From NCBI GenBank assembly GCA_964017155.1, contig OZ024863.1:40184617-40248616 (forward strand): a DNA stretch of 64,000 nt. The letters run 5' to 3'. Below, piece after piece: positions 46,701 to 59,153 of this stretch (position 1 is the first letter of the stretch; the number at the start of each line of letters is the position of its first letter). The notes below the pieces were generated by a model that worked only from the letters and a program-made list of their open reading frames with translations, did not search any database and was not told the origin of the DNA. A program made the position numbers and the translations under genes. This DNA is from Oasisia sp. SBJ-2009 (lineage: Eukaryota; Annelida; Polychaeta; Sabellida; Siboglinidae).

Positions 46701-49248
46701 TCTCGCTCATCGCAGCGTCGTCGTCGACGACAACCTGGTCCGGAATCTGCTGCACCAGCTGCGTCGTTTGTATGGTCATGACAACGTCATCATCCTTCTT
46801 ATCATCCCTCTGTCTCCCGTCTGTGAGTTCGTGCCCATTCATCTGGATCACCCTCGTCTCCGTCCTCCCCGACATCTCCCCTGTCCGTGTCTCCTCCATG
46901 ATGACAATTTCGTGTGACTGTCTGTCACCTGTCATTCCGTAGAATGGCAATGTCTCCACCTTGCGACTTAACAACGCCGCTGTCTTCACGTCGATGAGAC
47001 CACGAGCGAGAGCAGCCTCTCGAGTGATGTCTTCGCCTGTTGCGCTGTCACGTATTGACCCGTTTGTCCAGTTAATCACCGCTCGTGGCTTTGTCTTCCT
47101 CGTCACGCGCATTTCACCGGACTCGCCCGAATCTTTGCGTACCCTATGCGGTCGCATCTGTGCAACGTCGTAGGACGACGGATTGACAAACCCACGCTTG
47201 ATGGCTTCATCGATTGGCATCTTTCTGTTTTCGACTGGGTGATAGTACGTCTTTCGGTCGTCGGTCAGAAGCCCGAGCTTGACCGCTTGCATGACGCCGA
47301 TCTCGAGTCCTGTGATGGGATTAAGCACGGATGCCAGGGGCACCTGCGCAGGCTCCTTCTGTCCTACCTCCATGACGCTGTGGAAGATGTTGTGTTCCTG
47401 GGTTTTGCTGATGAGCTCACCGATAATGAGGCCTTGATTCAACGCCTCGTTGATCGGCATTGTGGCGCCGGTGCTTGCATTGACGTACACGCCTTTCTGC
47501 TCATCAATCATACCGACCTGGAGGGCATCCTGATACGGGACGATCTCGCCACTGACGGGATCTTTGACGCCGGTGATCTGGAACGTCTTAGTTTCTTCGG
47601 TGACGTCCTCCACTGTCACCTCTTCTTCCTCGTCCTGTGAATCGTCGATACAGATGCTCTCGGCACGTTCAAACTCTCGTGGTTTCTCCTCAGCAGCTTG
47701 CGAGCCGTGCTCAATGAGCACCAAACCTTGATCGATGGCATCACCAAGCGATACAATCTCTCCAGTAGAGAGGTTGTGGTATTCACCCTTCTCCTGGTTC
47801 AGGATGCCCTTCTGCAGTGCCTCTGCCACGGAGATTTCTTTCCCGTTGGCGGGGTCGACAATGCCTGTCAATGTGTACGTCGTCCGCTTTGACGTCATGA
47901 TGACGTTGCCGGTTGACGCGTCACTGGGTGACGTACTGCTGGCGGTGTCGGCAATGATGAGTCCTTGACCAATGGCCTCGACCAACAGCATTTTCTCGCC
48001 TGTGGAGGGGTTCATGTAGTGCCCCTTGCTCTGGTCAATGATCCCACGTGAGATCGCCTCGGACACGGGGATCTCGACCTTGCTGACCGGGTCGACCACA
48101 CCGAGGATCGTGAAGGTCTTCGTCACCTGGATGTACTTCGGTCCGGATGTCTTCACGTCTGTCATTGACACGCTGCTCGGCTCGGCAAGCACTAGGCCCT
48201 GCTTGATGGCCTCCGAGATGGAGATAGGTTGCGGCTGGCCTCTCTCGTCCACGCCAATGTACTGACCATTCGCCTGGTCAATAACGCCCTTCTCTATGGC
48301 ACATCCAACGCTCACCATTGTGTTTGTGTCTGGGTCAATGGCACCGGTGACTGTGTAACTCTTTGTCTGTCTGCGAGGTTTACCGCTGTGCTCCTTCAGG
48401 AAGCCCATATCAATGGCCTCTTGGATTGACATTGTTTCGCCAGTCTTCAGGTTCACGTAGACACCCCGATCTAAATCCAGAAGGCCACGCTTCGTCGCTT
48501 CAGCCGTGTTAATCTCCTCTCCTGTGCGTGGGTCAATCGCGGACTCCACTGTTACCCTGTGCGTGTCCAACATGAACCTGCCACTACCTGGCAGCATGGG
48601 CACTTTGCTCGTCACGATGATAGCCTTCCGAATGAGTGTCTCAAGATTCATCCTCTCGGAAGCACTCACGTGATACTGTCCAGTCGGCTCAAGCAAGTTC
48701 CGATCGATCGCCTCCTCAATGTTGCAACTCCGGTTCGACGCCGGATCACGGAACGTCGCTGATGATGGAACGATGAATCCGTTTTTCAGTGCTTCATCTA
48801 GTGTCAACGTATTACCAGTCTGTGGATCGGTGAACATGCCGGTTTTACTGTTGAGCAGTCCATACTGAATGGCATCGGAGAGTGATACCGGCAAAGGAAA
48901 GTCACCGGATGTTTCCACCGTTGAAGTGTTTCTGGTTTTCTTTACGCGTACCTCATCCACAAAGGCCGACTCGAAGCCGGCGTCCGTCTGTCGGGCGTGG
49001 TACTCCTGTCGTCGTTTCCTCTGCACCTCCTCTGTTCCGCCAGCGATGTCGACTGTGAAGGAGTCTGTGTCTTCCATCTTCGCGTGCTCCTGTTTCCTCC
49101 CGTCAACTCTTGCCACCGATCTCTCTGGGCTTTTCTTTGACGTAACGGAATGTACGACGGCGCTGACGTGTGTCCGTGGAACGCTGACACGTGTCGACAC
49201 AGCGGCAATCTCATGAATCGCTCCTTCGTCAGATGTTGTTTCTTCCTC
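40729..49248 (-). CDS. MACF1: Exon 15: giant plectin-repeat exon (2840 codons)
   Basis: Phase 0 to 0, a single 8520-nt exon. After a linker of about 95 residues it carries about 66 plectin-type units. Many come in pairs: a unit ending G-I-I-D or G-L-L-D, then one ending G-L-I-I or G-F-V, then a spacer rich in V/T/E that begins the next pair with a Y-x-I-x-(G/S)-V-x-DP signature. Charged non-repeat linkers occur near 47,600 (acidic), 46,750-46,950, 45,200-45,780 and 40,900-41,300. Acceptor gtgcttcag, donor GTGAGT. Phase symmetry makes it a possible cassette. Confidence 0.95.
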
Positions 49249-50150
49249 CTGAAGCACAATAAATACATGAATCAGTTACAGTGATTAGTAGTGGGCAGTC
49301 CCTGTACATGAGCAGCTTGTTTCATTCAAGAACAATGGCTCACTTTCTGCTTGAATGAGTAGAAATAAGGGCATTTCTGGGTGTAGCTCAGATAGTACGT
49401 ACAAGTAAATTTCAGTAATTTATTTCAAAGTAGTAGCCCATATAATCAAACGTAGTAGCCCATTAATCCGCGAAAAGTGAAAGGTCATTCCTGGACAATA
49501 ATAATTACAGGGTTTACTTTTGAAACTGAAGAAATACTTATAATACAGCATCTAAAACACCTTATCATTCAATAAGAGCCAAATACAATTTTATTCCTTT
49601 GTCAACTTTCTACAACAATGTACAATATTTTGGTCAGATCTCTAATTCAGAAGATGTATTATCAAAACATGGATAGTTAAATGTCAAAATGTTGCATTAA
49701 GTGATCTATACATTTCATAGATCTGATTTTAATATTACCAACTATGTAAACCCTGAGTAGAGGACAAGTATCCTAAACATACATGCTCTATTTATTCTTA
49801 TAATAATAATAAAAACATTTATAAAGCGCCATAAATCTAGAAATATCCATTCGGAGGCACTATACATGAGTAAGCATACATGTGTCATAGAATTATAATA
49901 ATAAGTTTGTTAAGGTAAATAAATACATAAAATATGTATAAAATAGTAATAGTAATAACTAATAAAATAAGTTAGCTAAAGATAATTATTAAAATAAATG
50001 GTATATTGATAACAAAATAATGAGTATGACATTTTGTAAAATTAAAATTAATGTAAAACATGCTTTTTCACCATTAAATGCTTCCTACACAAACATTATA
50101 ATTTTACCGTTATGTTAGCCTTCCTGTCTGGTATATAGTTGTATACATAC
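49249..50150 (-). other. Intron with a possible LINE tail
   Basis: At 49793-49880, read on the minus strand, tggcgctttataaatg followed by (ttatta)n looks like a retroelement 3' end. The rest is AT-rich without recognised content. Confidence 0.4.
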
Positions 50151-52205
50151 CTGCACTTCCATGACAGACTCCAGGCGACTGTCTAGCTGACTGGACCCAA
50201 GGGTCAGATAGCCCATGCTGATGGCGTCTTCCAGCGACATCGTCCTCTGCGATTGCGGATCAGTGAACGTGTTCGTGTCTTCGTTGATGAGTCTCATCGC
50301 CACTGCCTGCTGGATGGTCATTGTCTCCAGAGGGCGCTCCGTCATCGACGACGGTCGTATCTCGGTGACGATGGATGTGGTGTAGATCATCGGACTGGTT
50401 ATACGGACGAGATTCTGAGCTTTCTCTGGACACAGCACGCCGATAGTTATAGCCTCGTCCATCGCCATTCGCCGCCCGGTCACGGGGTCGGTCACATGAC
50501 CTGTCTTCAGGTTGACGAGCGACCGAGTGAGAGCATCGAGGACAGACAGACCGTTTCCCATGCTGTCGTGGAGACCCGATTCAGCCGACAGACTTGTCAA
50601 CATCGAGTTGTCGACGAAGCCTTGATGCGTGGCGTCTCGGATTGTCAGCTTCTTCCCGGTTCGCTTGTCAATGTAGCACGACGTGCTCGTATCGAGGAAG
50701 CCACGTACCACGGCCTCGTTAAGAGTCAGCTTCTGGTTTGTGATTGTGTCCGAGATGCCACGATCGCTGCAGACTACGTCAGTGGCCAGCAGTTGACACA
50801 AGCCTTCGTTGACGGCCTCATGTATGACGAGGGACAGCCCTGTTGACGCGTCAACAAAACGTCCCTGTTTCGCATCGATCATGCCACTAGCGATCGCTTC
50901 AGACAATGACAACAGATCGTTTGTTTTCGGGTCAAGAATACACTTGAGGTCTTCGTCTAAGAGGCTCTTCTCGATCGCCTCAGCTAGTGTCATTTTCCGT
51001 CCGGTGCGGCCATCTTTGAACCTGCCGGTGTAGTCAACGACTCCATCGGTCAACGCAGTACATAACGACATCGGTGCTTGCAGCAGCCCCCTCTGGTGGG
51101 CTTCGTCGAGTGACATCTGCTGGCCACTCTGTGGATCAATGAATCGCCCCGTCCGTGGGTCGATGATGCCCAGCGACACCGCCTTGGAGACGGTCAGTCT
51201 CGAGCCACTGACCGGATGGACAACTTCCTTGTGTATGGCACTGATGAGGTTTCTCTGAAGCGCCTCTGCCAGAGTGAGGTCCTCGTGTGACACGGGGTCG
51301 TGAACCTTCCCCGAGTGCGCATCGTACAAACCCTTCCTGATGGCCCGGTCAAGCGACAACGGCAACTGGACGTCCGTCGCACTGGTCAGTCCGTAATATC
51401 CCTGCATCTGCATCGTCGACGTCATATAGATGGTCATGTACGACAAACGGTCGGCGGTGTCACGCGAAATAATACGCTCCTTGCAGGCGTCGTTGACGCT
51501 CATCGTGCGCCCACTCTGCGGCTCCGTCACTCGCCCGCTCACAGGGTTAAATAACCCCTTCTGAATCGCCTGCAGTAGCGACACCTCGTGGCCAGACGTC
51601 ACATCACGCATGCCACATTTCTGGTGCAGGACGTGTAGAACGTCTCGGTCTAGAAACCCTCGCTGTACGGCCGCAGGCAGAGAGAGAGTATCGCCAGTAG
51701 CGGAGTCGTGGTACTGACTTTGGTCGAGATCTACGACCCGACTCTGAACGGCCTCCGCCAGGGTGAGCCACCGTTTCGTTCGCTGGTTCAAAACAGTCGG
51801 CGTGTACAACACCTGCGACTTCGGCACCACCGAACGCGACGTCACGCTGATGACAGTCTGGACGGTGTGTCTCGAGGGTCGTGACCCCGGAATGCTCTCC
51901 TGTGGCTCCATCTGGTGGCCGTAACTGCTCACCGATATGCTCGTGATGTTCGGCACGGCCTGCTGCTGCGACAGCACCATGGCGCCATCTACGCCGTTCT
52001 CGGGCGTGCTGGAGCGCTTCGTCACGCTGAACGAACGTGTCGTGCTCGCTTGTTGCCATGACAACACACCGGGCGAGAGGATGGCTTGACTGGCGTAGGT
52101 GACCGAGTCTTCAGCAGATGTCATGTTGTCCAGCAGCAAGGGGTCAAGCACACGTAGTTCTGACCAATAGGTGCGTACGGTCGGCACGGAGCTGTCCACA
52201 GGGTA
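50151..52205 (-). CDS. MACF1: Exon 14: first plectin-repeat exon (685 codons)
   Basis: Phase 0 to 0, open throughout. Roughly the first 150 residues are a Ser/Thr/Gln-rich linker (YPVDSSVPTVRTYWSELRVL...). About 18 short plectin-type units follow, of the form (S/T)L-x-EA(I/V)-x-x-G-(L/I)-(I/L)D-x-x-(T/S)G-x-(V/F)-x-DP-x-(T/S)G-x-x(M/L), for instance MTLAEAIEKSLLD and LTLNEAVVRGFLD. In plakins such repeats bind intermediate filaments or junction proteins; in invertebrates the partners are less clear. Acceptor gtttcag, donor GTATGT. Confidence 0.93.
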
Positions 52206-52692
52206 CTGAAACAACCAACACATGTCTCATTCACGCGACGGCTCACAAAATATACGACTGTCACATACATTAATTAACAATGTTTTTAAGACTGATAACT
52301 ACATTGAAAAACTGCAAAAAAACACCAAGTTTTAAACCAAGCTTTATTAATACTGTTGAGATACTAATATCGCATTGCCGATGTTTAACAATTTCCCATT
52401 TTCCCCGGTTCAACACAGCAGACTACCTACCATAAACAGTGCTGGCTAATATCAACTAACTGAACTCCAAGACTAGCCTCTGTCTACACATTAACATATG
52501 TCCTAAACAACAGACAAGCATTAAACTTTTCCACAACTGGTGCACATATATGACAGTCAGATAACAACTCAATCCAGTAGGTGGAACAGTAACTTAGTAG
52601 CAGCACCCCGGACTATCAACGCAATGGACACGTTTTAGAATCTTGCTTAGAACCTCTTGTGTCATTCTAAGCCGGTTATTTGTCCTACTCAC

Positions 52693-52893
52693 TGGGAACA
52701 TGACTCCAGCCTGCTCGTGCCTCAGTTTCAGCTGTTTCAGCCGCTGATTCAGCTCAGCCAACAGACTCAGGTAGTTACGGTTGAGCTGGTCCAGCTCTGT
52801 CTGCACTACGCTCAGGTCTGAGCGCTCAGGGGGCGGGGAGGGCACCCTCAGGTGGATGCTCTCACGGAACTGTGTCGCCCACTTCTCGTACAG
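52693..52893 (-). CDS. MACF1: Exon 13: end of the plakin domain
   Basis: 67 codons, phase 0 to 0: LYEKWATQFRESIHLRVPSP, then ERSDLSVVQTELDQLNRNYL and on to AGVMFP. The T-x-L-D-x-L-x-x-x-Y-L-x-L motif aligns with the conserved end of the plakin domain (MDLRTRYTALVTL in vertebrates). The vertebrate basic-Ser linker SPxKRRRMLSSSD is replaced by a shorter SPPPERSD. Either the plectin exons or, if they are skipped, the rod exon at 27476 can follow in frame. Confidence 0.92.
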
Positions 52894-53010
52894 CTGTAGG
52901 GGCAACATTTACGTTGTTACAAACATGGCATGGTAAAGTAAAACTATAACAGCTTGTTCCTGCCGCAAAACCCTGACGGTTGCCCCACGTTACTGGACAA
53001 AAACATAAAA

Positions 53011-53122
53011 TATTTATTTATATTGACATATTTATATATTTATTTATATTGACATATTTATATATTTATTTATATTGACATATTTATTTATATTGACATA
53101 TTTATATATTTATATTGACATG
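53011..53122. repeat. AT-rich tandem repeat
   Basis: About four copies of tatttatttatattgacata with length variants. Confidence 0.9.
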
Positions 53123-53399
53123 AACAAAACTGACAAATATCATTCACTTGTCTATATTTATGACACCATATTATTATGGTCAGAAACAAAAAATTATGAT
53201 ATAATATGCAATGACTGTATATGTATCACAAAGGATTAATTATAGATTATGAAAATAAAAAATATTCTTTCTTAATGAGACAGTAAAACACCATGTATTG
53301 TTGCACATAAGACAAAGAATAAAGATATTATTTGCTGAGTTTTACACCAGCAGTGGTTCGGTTGGTAGGCAGCCGTGAAAGCAGACCTCACACACAGAC

Positions 53400-54190
53400 A
53401 AACATATATCAACAGCAAACTCAAAGGAACAGCAGCACGGTGATCCACTGTGGAAACCAACAGCTAACTCGGTGATGGTGGCTTGGAAAAGAAATCGTTA
53501 AAATCAACAGCAAATTCAAACAGACACAACCGACGTGATTCTTTGTGAAAATCAACAGCAAGCGCAACGTGACGTTAAGAAAATCTGCAGAAACTGAAAG
53601 TGAGTGATTCTTTGTGAAAATCAGTGACAAACACAATGTGATGTAGGCTGTGTGAGGTCACGGAAATAAACAGCAAACCCAAAAGGATAGCGACAGAATG
53701 ATTCTTCATGAAAATCAACAGCAAACTCATATCAGTTGCAACACAACAGCAGCTGAATGATTTTTTTCATGAAAATCAACAGCAAACTCTTGTGTCATTC
53801 ATATTCTATAAACAAACAAGTTGCTGTCTTGTAGAAGCATAATGCATTGCCTAATGACTATTATCTTTAACTATACTCTCGAAAAGAAACATAACGCAAC
53901 ACAAAACAATCCTATGTGGAGCTAGTATGTGGATAAAATAAAATAATTTCAAGAAGTGATGGCTATCTTTGTGAACGCCACTAAGCTACTTCATGATCAC
54001 TTATTTCTAGCTGGTGCTGCTCAACTGATAACCTACATTCAGTGGATATTCTATGGCAATTCAAACTGGTTCTATGCAGTGAATACTCATATCCTCAGTG
54101 GATACTCTACGACCATTCTCATTGGTAAACACGTTTTGCTCAGTAGATACTCTATGCTCAGTGGATACTCTATGACGATTCTATCCTAGC
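53400..54190. repeat. Degenerate tandem sequences in the 2-kb intron
   Basis: 53400-53800 repeats gaaaatcaacagcaaactc/ gtgattctttgtg-like blocks about eight times with drift. 54040-54190 repeats ctcagtggatactctatg four to five times. The remainder of 52894-54892 holds nothing I recognise. Confidence 0.7.
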
Positions 54191-54892
54191 TGGTGCTGCT
54201 CGGTGGGTACTCAGTGAGTTGTGACACACTCGGTGCAGGCACCACACAGTGCTGTACAACAGTGGTGCATAGTGCTCTAGTGCTTCAGTGTGCACTCAGT
54301 TACCTTTCTGCACTGGAGCATCACTCAAAAATTTGTGCTGGTCCAGCAGCATCCAAAGGGTCCATAATCTGTCCTACTGTACAACTGTCACCAACTGACA
54401 CAAAAGTCAAAAGAAACTGTATCATCAATGACTCATTCGGAACTTTGCTTGACAATCCCATGAGATAAAATGATGCTGCAAATCTGAAAGTTTGGTCACC
54501 ACTGAAAGAGATAGATATATGACATTTTTGTGTGGTAAGAACGTGCTGAAAATCTGAAAACAGCCAGCATTAGTACAGACAGGACACAGGACACAGGACA
54601 ATGAGAACTTGAACAAGACAGGACAGACAACGAACACCCCAGGAAACCTCAAACAATGTCTTCACCATTTAGCAAACATCACTGTAGTTGTCGATAATTT
54701 TCTTTCATCAGTTATTTGATCCAGTTGTGTCAACACATTTGAGGTTTCCACTACACAGTCTACACAGCATATCTGTTCCTGAGACGGTGGAACAGATACG
54801 TGAAGTGCCACTTGTAAATGCAAGACTCGCTGCGTCAATATCTACAACCTAATGAATGCACACATTTTGTTCCACTCCACAAAGCCACCCAC

Positions 54893-54976
54893 CTTAGCCT
54901 CCTTCATGAACTGGCCGCCGAACTTGTTCACTTCTTCAATCTGGTATCTCCTTTGCTTCACTTCATCGTACAATTT
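54893..54976 (-). CDS. MACF1: Exon 12: plakin domain, short helix exon
   Basis: 28 codons, phase 0 to 0: KLYDEVKQRRYQIEEVNKFG then GQFMKEAK. It corresponds to the helix before the last plakin spectrin repeat (vertebrate L-x-x-E-I-E-x-x-Q-x-K-x-x-x-C-x-K). Acceptor gtttgtcag, donor GTGGGT. Confidence 0.87.
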
Positions 54977-55451
54977 CTGACAAACACAAACATTAATTTC
55001 AACTTTAAAAGAACAATTTTATAATATCCGAACATTTTTAGTATCATCTACTTATCAACTATTTTATTATTTATTTATTTTTAACTTGTAAATTACAAGT
55101 TGTAATATAATTAACTATTATTTATCAGTATTAGTATTTTAGTATTATTAATTAAGACTATTATTATTTTTTATTGATCTATTTATTTTACAACTACATC
55201 TGTATTTTTATATTTTTAAGGTAATCTGTATATTTCTGTAAAGTGTAATGCACTTCTGAATGGTTTTATTGGTAGATATATGACGTAGACAAATACTGTT
55301 ATTTATTATATTATTATTATTATATTATTATTATTATAGTAACCATTATTACTTTTAAGTGTAAACTGAACCATCTGTCAAATGTCAAACCAAATGTCTA
55401 GCCTAAAATTTGCAAAATATTAAACTAACTTAAATACTTCACGTCACTAAC

Positions 55452-55611
55452 CAGTGTTGCTTCAATTGCTGGTTGTGCAGCATCGATGGCATCTGGCGTA
55501 GTAGGCAAATAATCGACCTTATTCTGCATGACAGAGACCCAGCCGTTCTCCACTGTCACAGATTGGTTGTACGAAGCCAGTTTGTCTAATGCCGTCTCTA
55601 TACTCTTTACC
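55452..55611 (-). CDS. MACF1: Exon 11: plakin domain, spectrin repeat
   Basis: One nt completing an Arg, then 53 codons: VKSIETALDKLASYNQSVTV, ENGWVSVMQNKVDYLP and PAIEATL. The Y-x(6)-L/V-x-x-W motif recurs in plakin repeats. Acceptor cgttgcag, donor GTTAGT, phase 2 to 0. A truncated MITE copy lies in the intron upstream (55742-55851). Confidence 0.9.
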
Positions 55612-55741
55612 CTGCAACGAAAAATAATTGTATTTCATTGTTGGACTACAACCTATAACAATTTCATTCCTTGTTTTGAATTGATGGAGTAATACAAAAT
55701 GCAGTGATAAAACAAACACAAAACCAAATAGTGTGTGTTTA

Positions 55742-55851
55742 CTGTATTATAATTCACCTACTTTGGAGCTTTAATGTCGAAGAGTACGACGTTTCGGTCC
55801 GTCAGCTACGGACCTTGTTCACGTACTGGTGTCACGTGTGTTGCCTCAGAT
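55742..55851. mobile_element. MITE, second truncated copy
   Basis: tgtattataattcacctact... then gtccgtcagctacggacctt and ttcacgtactggtgtcacgt match the reverse complement of the element at 20542-20690. The other terminal repeat is missing. Confidence 0.8.
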
Positions 55852-56274
55852 AGTGTGTGGTTTAGTGTATTACCAGTGACATTGCAATGTGACATTTTCT
55901 TCGCAATCAGAACAATGTTCTGGCCTCAGCTAAAGCAGCAGCAGATTGGGGACTTTGTCAATCAAGTGGCTCAGTATTTCCCATTTCCCTATATATTCGG
56001 TTCACAATGGACACGAGATAGAAGCCCCAGTGTGATTTTTGTCTTTTTCTTATGCAGTGTAAGGATGAATAATCCAGTTCATAATTCAAAATGACAACAA
56101 CAGGTGTATTTGAATTCCATCACTCCAATATTAGCCCAGGGATTTATCTGCTAAATTGCCACACCCCAGAACAGCAAATACGGAACGACTTTTTAAACTT
56201 TGTTTTAAAAGTTTTTTTTTTTTTTAAGTTTTTAAACTTTGCCAACTGCCCACTCGTAGTTCGACATGACCCAC

Positions 56275-56468
56275 CTCTCGGGAATCATGACGGAGATGTG
56301 CTGCCACCTGGTAATGAGGCCAGTAACCTCTCGCTCCATTGCCTGGACATCGGCGTGTTTACGGGAGATGCCAGGCCTACTGCGAGCGACCAGCTGCTTG
56401 ACCGTCATTAGGTCATTGTCCAGTCGGTCAACGTGGGACTGGTCATGGAGCATGGACGACTGAAGATC
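56275..56468 (-). CDS. MACF1: Exon 10: plakin domain, spectrin repeat
   Basis: 64 codons plus 2 nt: DLQSSMLHDQSHVDRLDNDL to TRWQHISVMIPE. The R-W-Q-H/N-I/V motif is the conserved end of a plakin spectrin-repeat helix (ERWQNVHVQID in vertebrates). Acceptor cttccag, donor GTGGGT, phase 0 to 2. Confidence 0.92.
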
Positions 56469-57170
56469 CTGGAAGTTAACACAATATTAATAAAAAGAAA
56501 ATGTTGATATAAATGTTGAAACATGCCACATTTCAACTCATTTTCTTATTTTTAATTTATTTATATAATTTACATATAAAGGTTTACTAGTGCATCTTAA
56601 AACCAAAAAGTAATATGATTTATATTAATTTCTATAATTTACATTACTATTTATTAATATACATTTAGTATATTTCTTGTGCAACCCATTGATCCACGAT
56701 GTGGGAATTAGCGCTATCTAAAAATTGTAATATTATTATTATCTACGCTGGATTTTATTTTAACATTTGCTCCAAAGTATGTTTAATTCTTGCTTGCTTA
56801 ATTCTTGCAGTCTAACTGAATCTTGTAGCCATGAACATGACATTAACAATCTGATTTCAACACAGCTGTTATGCCAGGGTAAATCATTAAGTCAGGAATT
56901 AATAGAGAATGTGACTTGTTTGACACCTTGAAAAAACAAACGGTACAGTGATAAATCAAACAAATTTACAATCATTGTGTTCTTATACTTGTTTCACATA
57001 ATACCGAATATGCATGATAAAGGAATGGCATATTATCAGGTTTATGTAACTGCTAATAGCTAGAATTGCTAGACAAGCCAAAATTTCTTGGCGGTGTCAC
57101 AACAATGTTTTCCCCTATTCCAATTAGCCTCAAACCATGTATGAGATATGACCTATATTAGTGCACTGAC
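56469..57170 (-). other. Intron with a possible LINE tail
   Basis: 56685-56745 (ttgtgcaacccattgatcca ... gcgctatctaaaaattgtaa (tat)n) resembles a retroelement 3' end on the plus strand. Nothing else is recognised. Confidence 0.4.
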
Positions 57171-57309
57171 CTGAATCTGTTGTCGCATCACCTGCAACTG
57201 GGTCGAGTCAACACTCAGTGCATCATGGGATGCCAGGGCCTGCTCATAGTCGTCCACCAATGACCGCACCTCCTCCACGGTCGACAGGAGCACTTGGACA
57301 CTCTTCAAT
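57171..57309 (-). CDS. MACF1: Exon 9: plakin domain, spectrin repeat
   Basis: One nt completing an Arg, then 46 codons: LKSVQVLLSTVEEVRSLVDD to QLQVMRQQIQ. Helical, with the V-x(3)-Y-E-x-x-L spacing (LVDDYEQALA) seen in vertebrate plakins as LVKxYExKL. Acceptor tctgtag, donor GTCAGT. Confidence 0.9.
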
Positions 57310-57395
57310 CTACAGACAGACAAACATTTGAATTTTGATCTTATTATAATATTGTTATATTGTTCTAGAAAATTTATTTATTCCAATATACAGTG

Positions 57396-57400
<5 letters not shown>

Positions 57401-57445
<45 letters not shown>
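57401..57445. repeat. (TA)n microsatellite
   Basis: About 22 TA units in the intron after exon 9. A aataaagtcattattatt tail at 57562 may be a LINE remnant. Confidence 0.95.
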
Positions 57446-57448
<3 letters not shown>

Positions 57449-57896
57449 CTACTGTTTGCATATTTACATTTTACTGTATACATGCATTACTATGTGACTT
57501 AAATATTGTGTTTTTATGCAACCTCCAAAGTGCAAAATGTATTTCCATTCTATGAACTGGACAATAAAGTCATTATTATTATTATTAGATATTACGCATC
57601 CTTTCAAAGCATAAGCCGCTTTTTGTATTACAGACGATGCATATTATGTAGTGCAATATAACATAGACGTTTTTAAAGTTTACCGACATCAACTGCAACT
57701 ACTAGATCTTCCTTTCTAACTATAACTAATAATGCTGTGTTCCAAGCACAGGATTCTTCCTCCAAATGCCTATAGTTTGAAGAATATTGGTCCATGTTAA
57801 TCCTCCTTATTCACCGTTATAAATAACAAAGCAACAGATAATAAAATAAAATACAAAAACTCCACGAAGAAAGTAGATCCAGCAAGACGACCTCAC

Positions 57897-58063
57897 CTCT
57901 CAATGTAGAGGTTTGAAAGTGACCACAAGTGCTCCCACTTCTCCAGAACGAGGCTGAACTTGACCTCAATCTCGGGAGTGCGCTGGGCGGGAGCGAGGCT
58001 CCGGTAGCGCTGCTGCACTGACTCGACCTCGTGCTCGTGTCGCTGCAGACTTGTCTCCAAGTC
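57897..58063 (-). CDS. MACF1: Exon 8: plakin domain, spectrin repeat
   Basis: 55 codons plus 2 nt: DLETSLQRHEHEVESVQQRY to WEHLWSLSNLYIE. The W-E-x-LW-x(3)-NLYIERLK stretch matches the vertebrate plakin pattern of a helix ending Y-(L/I)-x-(K/R)-LK. Acceptor gggtag, donor GTGAGG, phase 0 to 2. Confidence 0.9.
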
Positions 58064-58497
58064 CTACCCACAATGCAACGGGCACAATTGTAAGGTACAG
58101 TTGGGACGTACACAGACATGAAGGAGAAGAGATTTATAACATCTTTTCACAACTACACAACTTTCAAACAGTAATGAATTTACAAAACATTAAATATAAA
58201 ATAACATGCCGTGTTTTTGGTATGTAATATAACACAAATGTAACATTATTTTTGGGTAATCGTCAATGGTTACAGAGCCCTAACTCTTTTGTACTTTGAA
58301 GAAGAATCAGCACAATGACGTCAAGCCAAGACAATGACAAGAAACTGAACAGTTAATCAATTATCAATCAATTATCGATTCGGTAAACATTTCATATAAC
58401 ATAGTATCATTATATTTTATTATTACAAATGTTAATATCCTGTCACAATCATCAAACGTTCCATGTCATGCAATCTTTCCGTCTACAATCTACTTGC

Positions 58498-58646
58498 CAC
58501 GTGGCGCTGCACTAGATGTTCTGCAGTTGCAATGTCGCTAGGCAACATGTCTGTTATCTGTTTCATCAGAAGTAGGTCAAGGTCGTCAAGGCCACTCTGG
58601 AGTCTCATCAGCTGCTCCAGGAGCATCTCGGAGTCAGCGGTGGGCA
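58498..58646 (-). CDS. MACF1: Exon 7: plakin domain helix ending at a likely GC donor
   Basis: Two nt plus 49 codons: PTADSEMLLEQLMRLQSG and on to ATAEHLVQRHV. Phase 1 to 0. The next exon must start in phase 0. The best phase-0 junction is GTG followed by GCAAGT, a GC-AG intron with otherwise ideal donor consensus. The alternatives are a GT donor three bases earlier with a poor context (CAC then GTGGCA) or one that breaks the frame. The low end is therefore uncertain by 3 nt. Confidence 0.78.
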
Positions 58647-59153
58647 CTAGAGACACAAACACTTGTATAAGATTGACTTCTAACAAACAAAAAATATATT
58701 GGCCATTATTTCTTTGATTTAACACATATTTAATCCAATACATTTTGATCTCATACTTTTTTGTACATAAATTTGGAGAAACTGTTATGCTAATAACCAG
58801 AACATATTTATTGGTAGCATAATAATTGTAAGATAATAATTTTGGCAACATTTGGCAAGAAATGCTGTTTTAAAATTAAAAATAAACCTCTTATGCGTCA
58901 TCATCCTTAAAAATCAAGTTCAGCAGAGCAGTAAAACCAAAGAAGTAAGCAAATTAGTAATCCTACGCAGTGCAAATGTCTGATGAATTTTTTTAACATT
59001 TGTTGTGTCATACATACATAACTTACAAGTTACTCCACATAATTTTTTAATAAAAAATATTATTCAACTTTTTAAAACTAACATAATTTCATACCTCATC
59101 TGGACTTACCGGTTTGTGTTTTTTACCTGGAATAAACACATTTGTACACTGAC

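Noticed and set aside
40780..49216. Plus-strand open frames opposite exon 15
   Set aside because: Same cause: antisense shadow of the plectin repeats.
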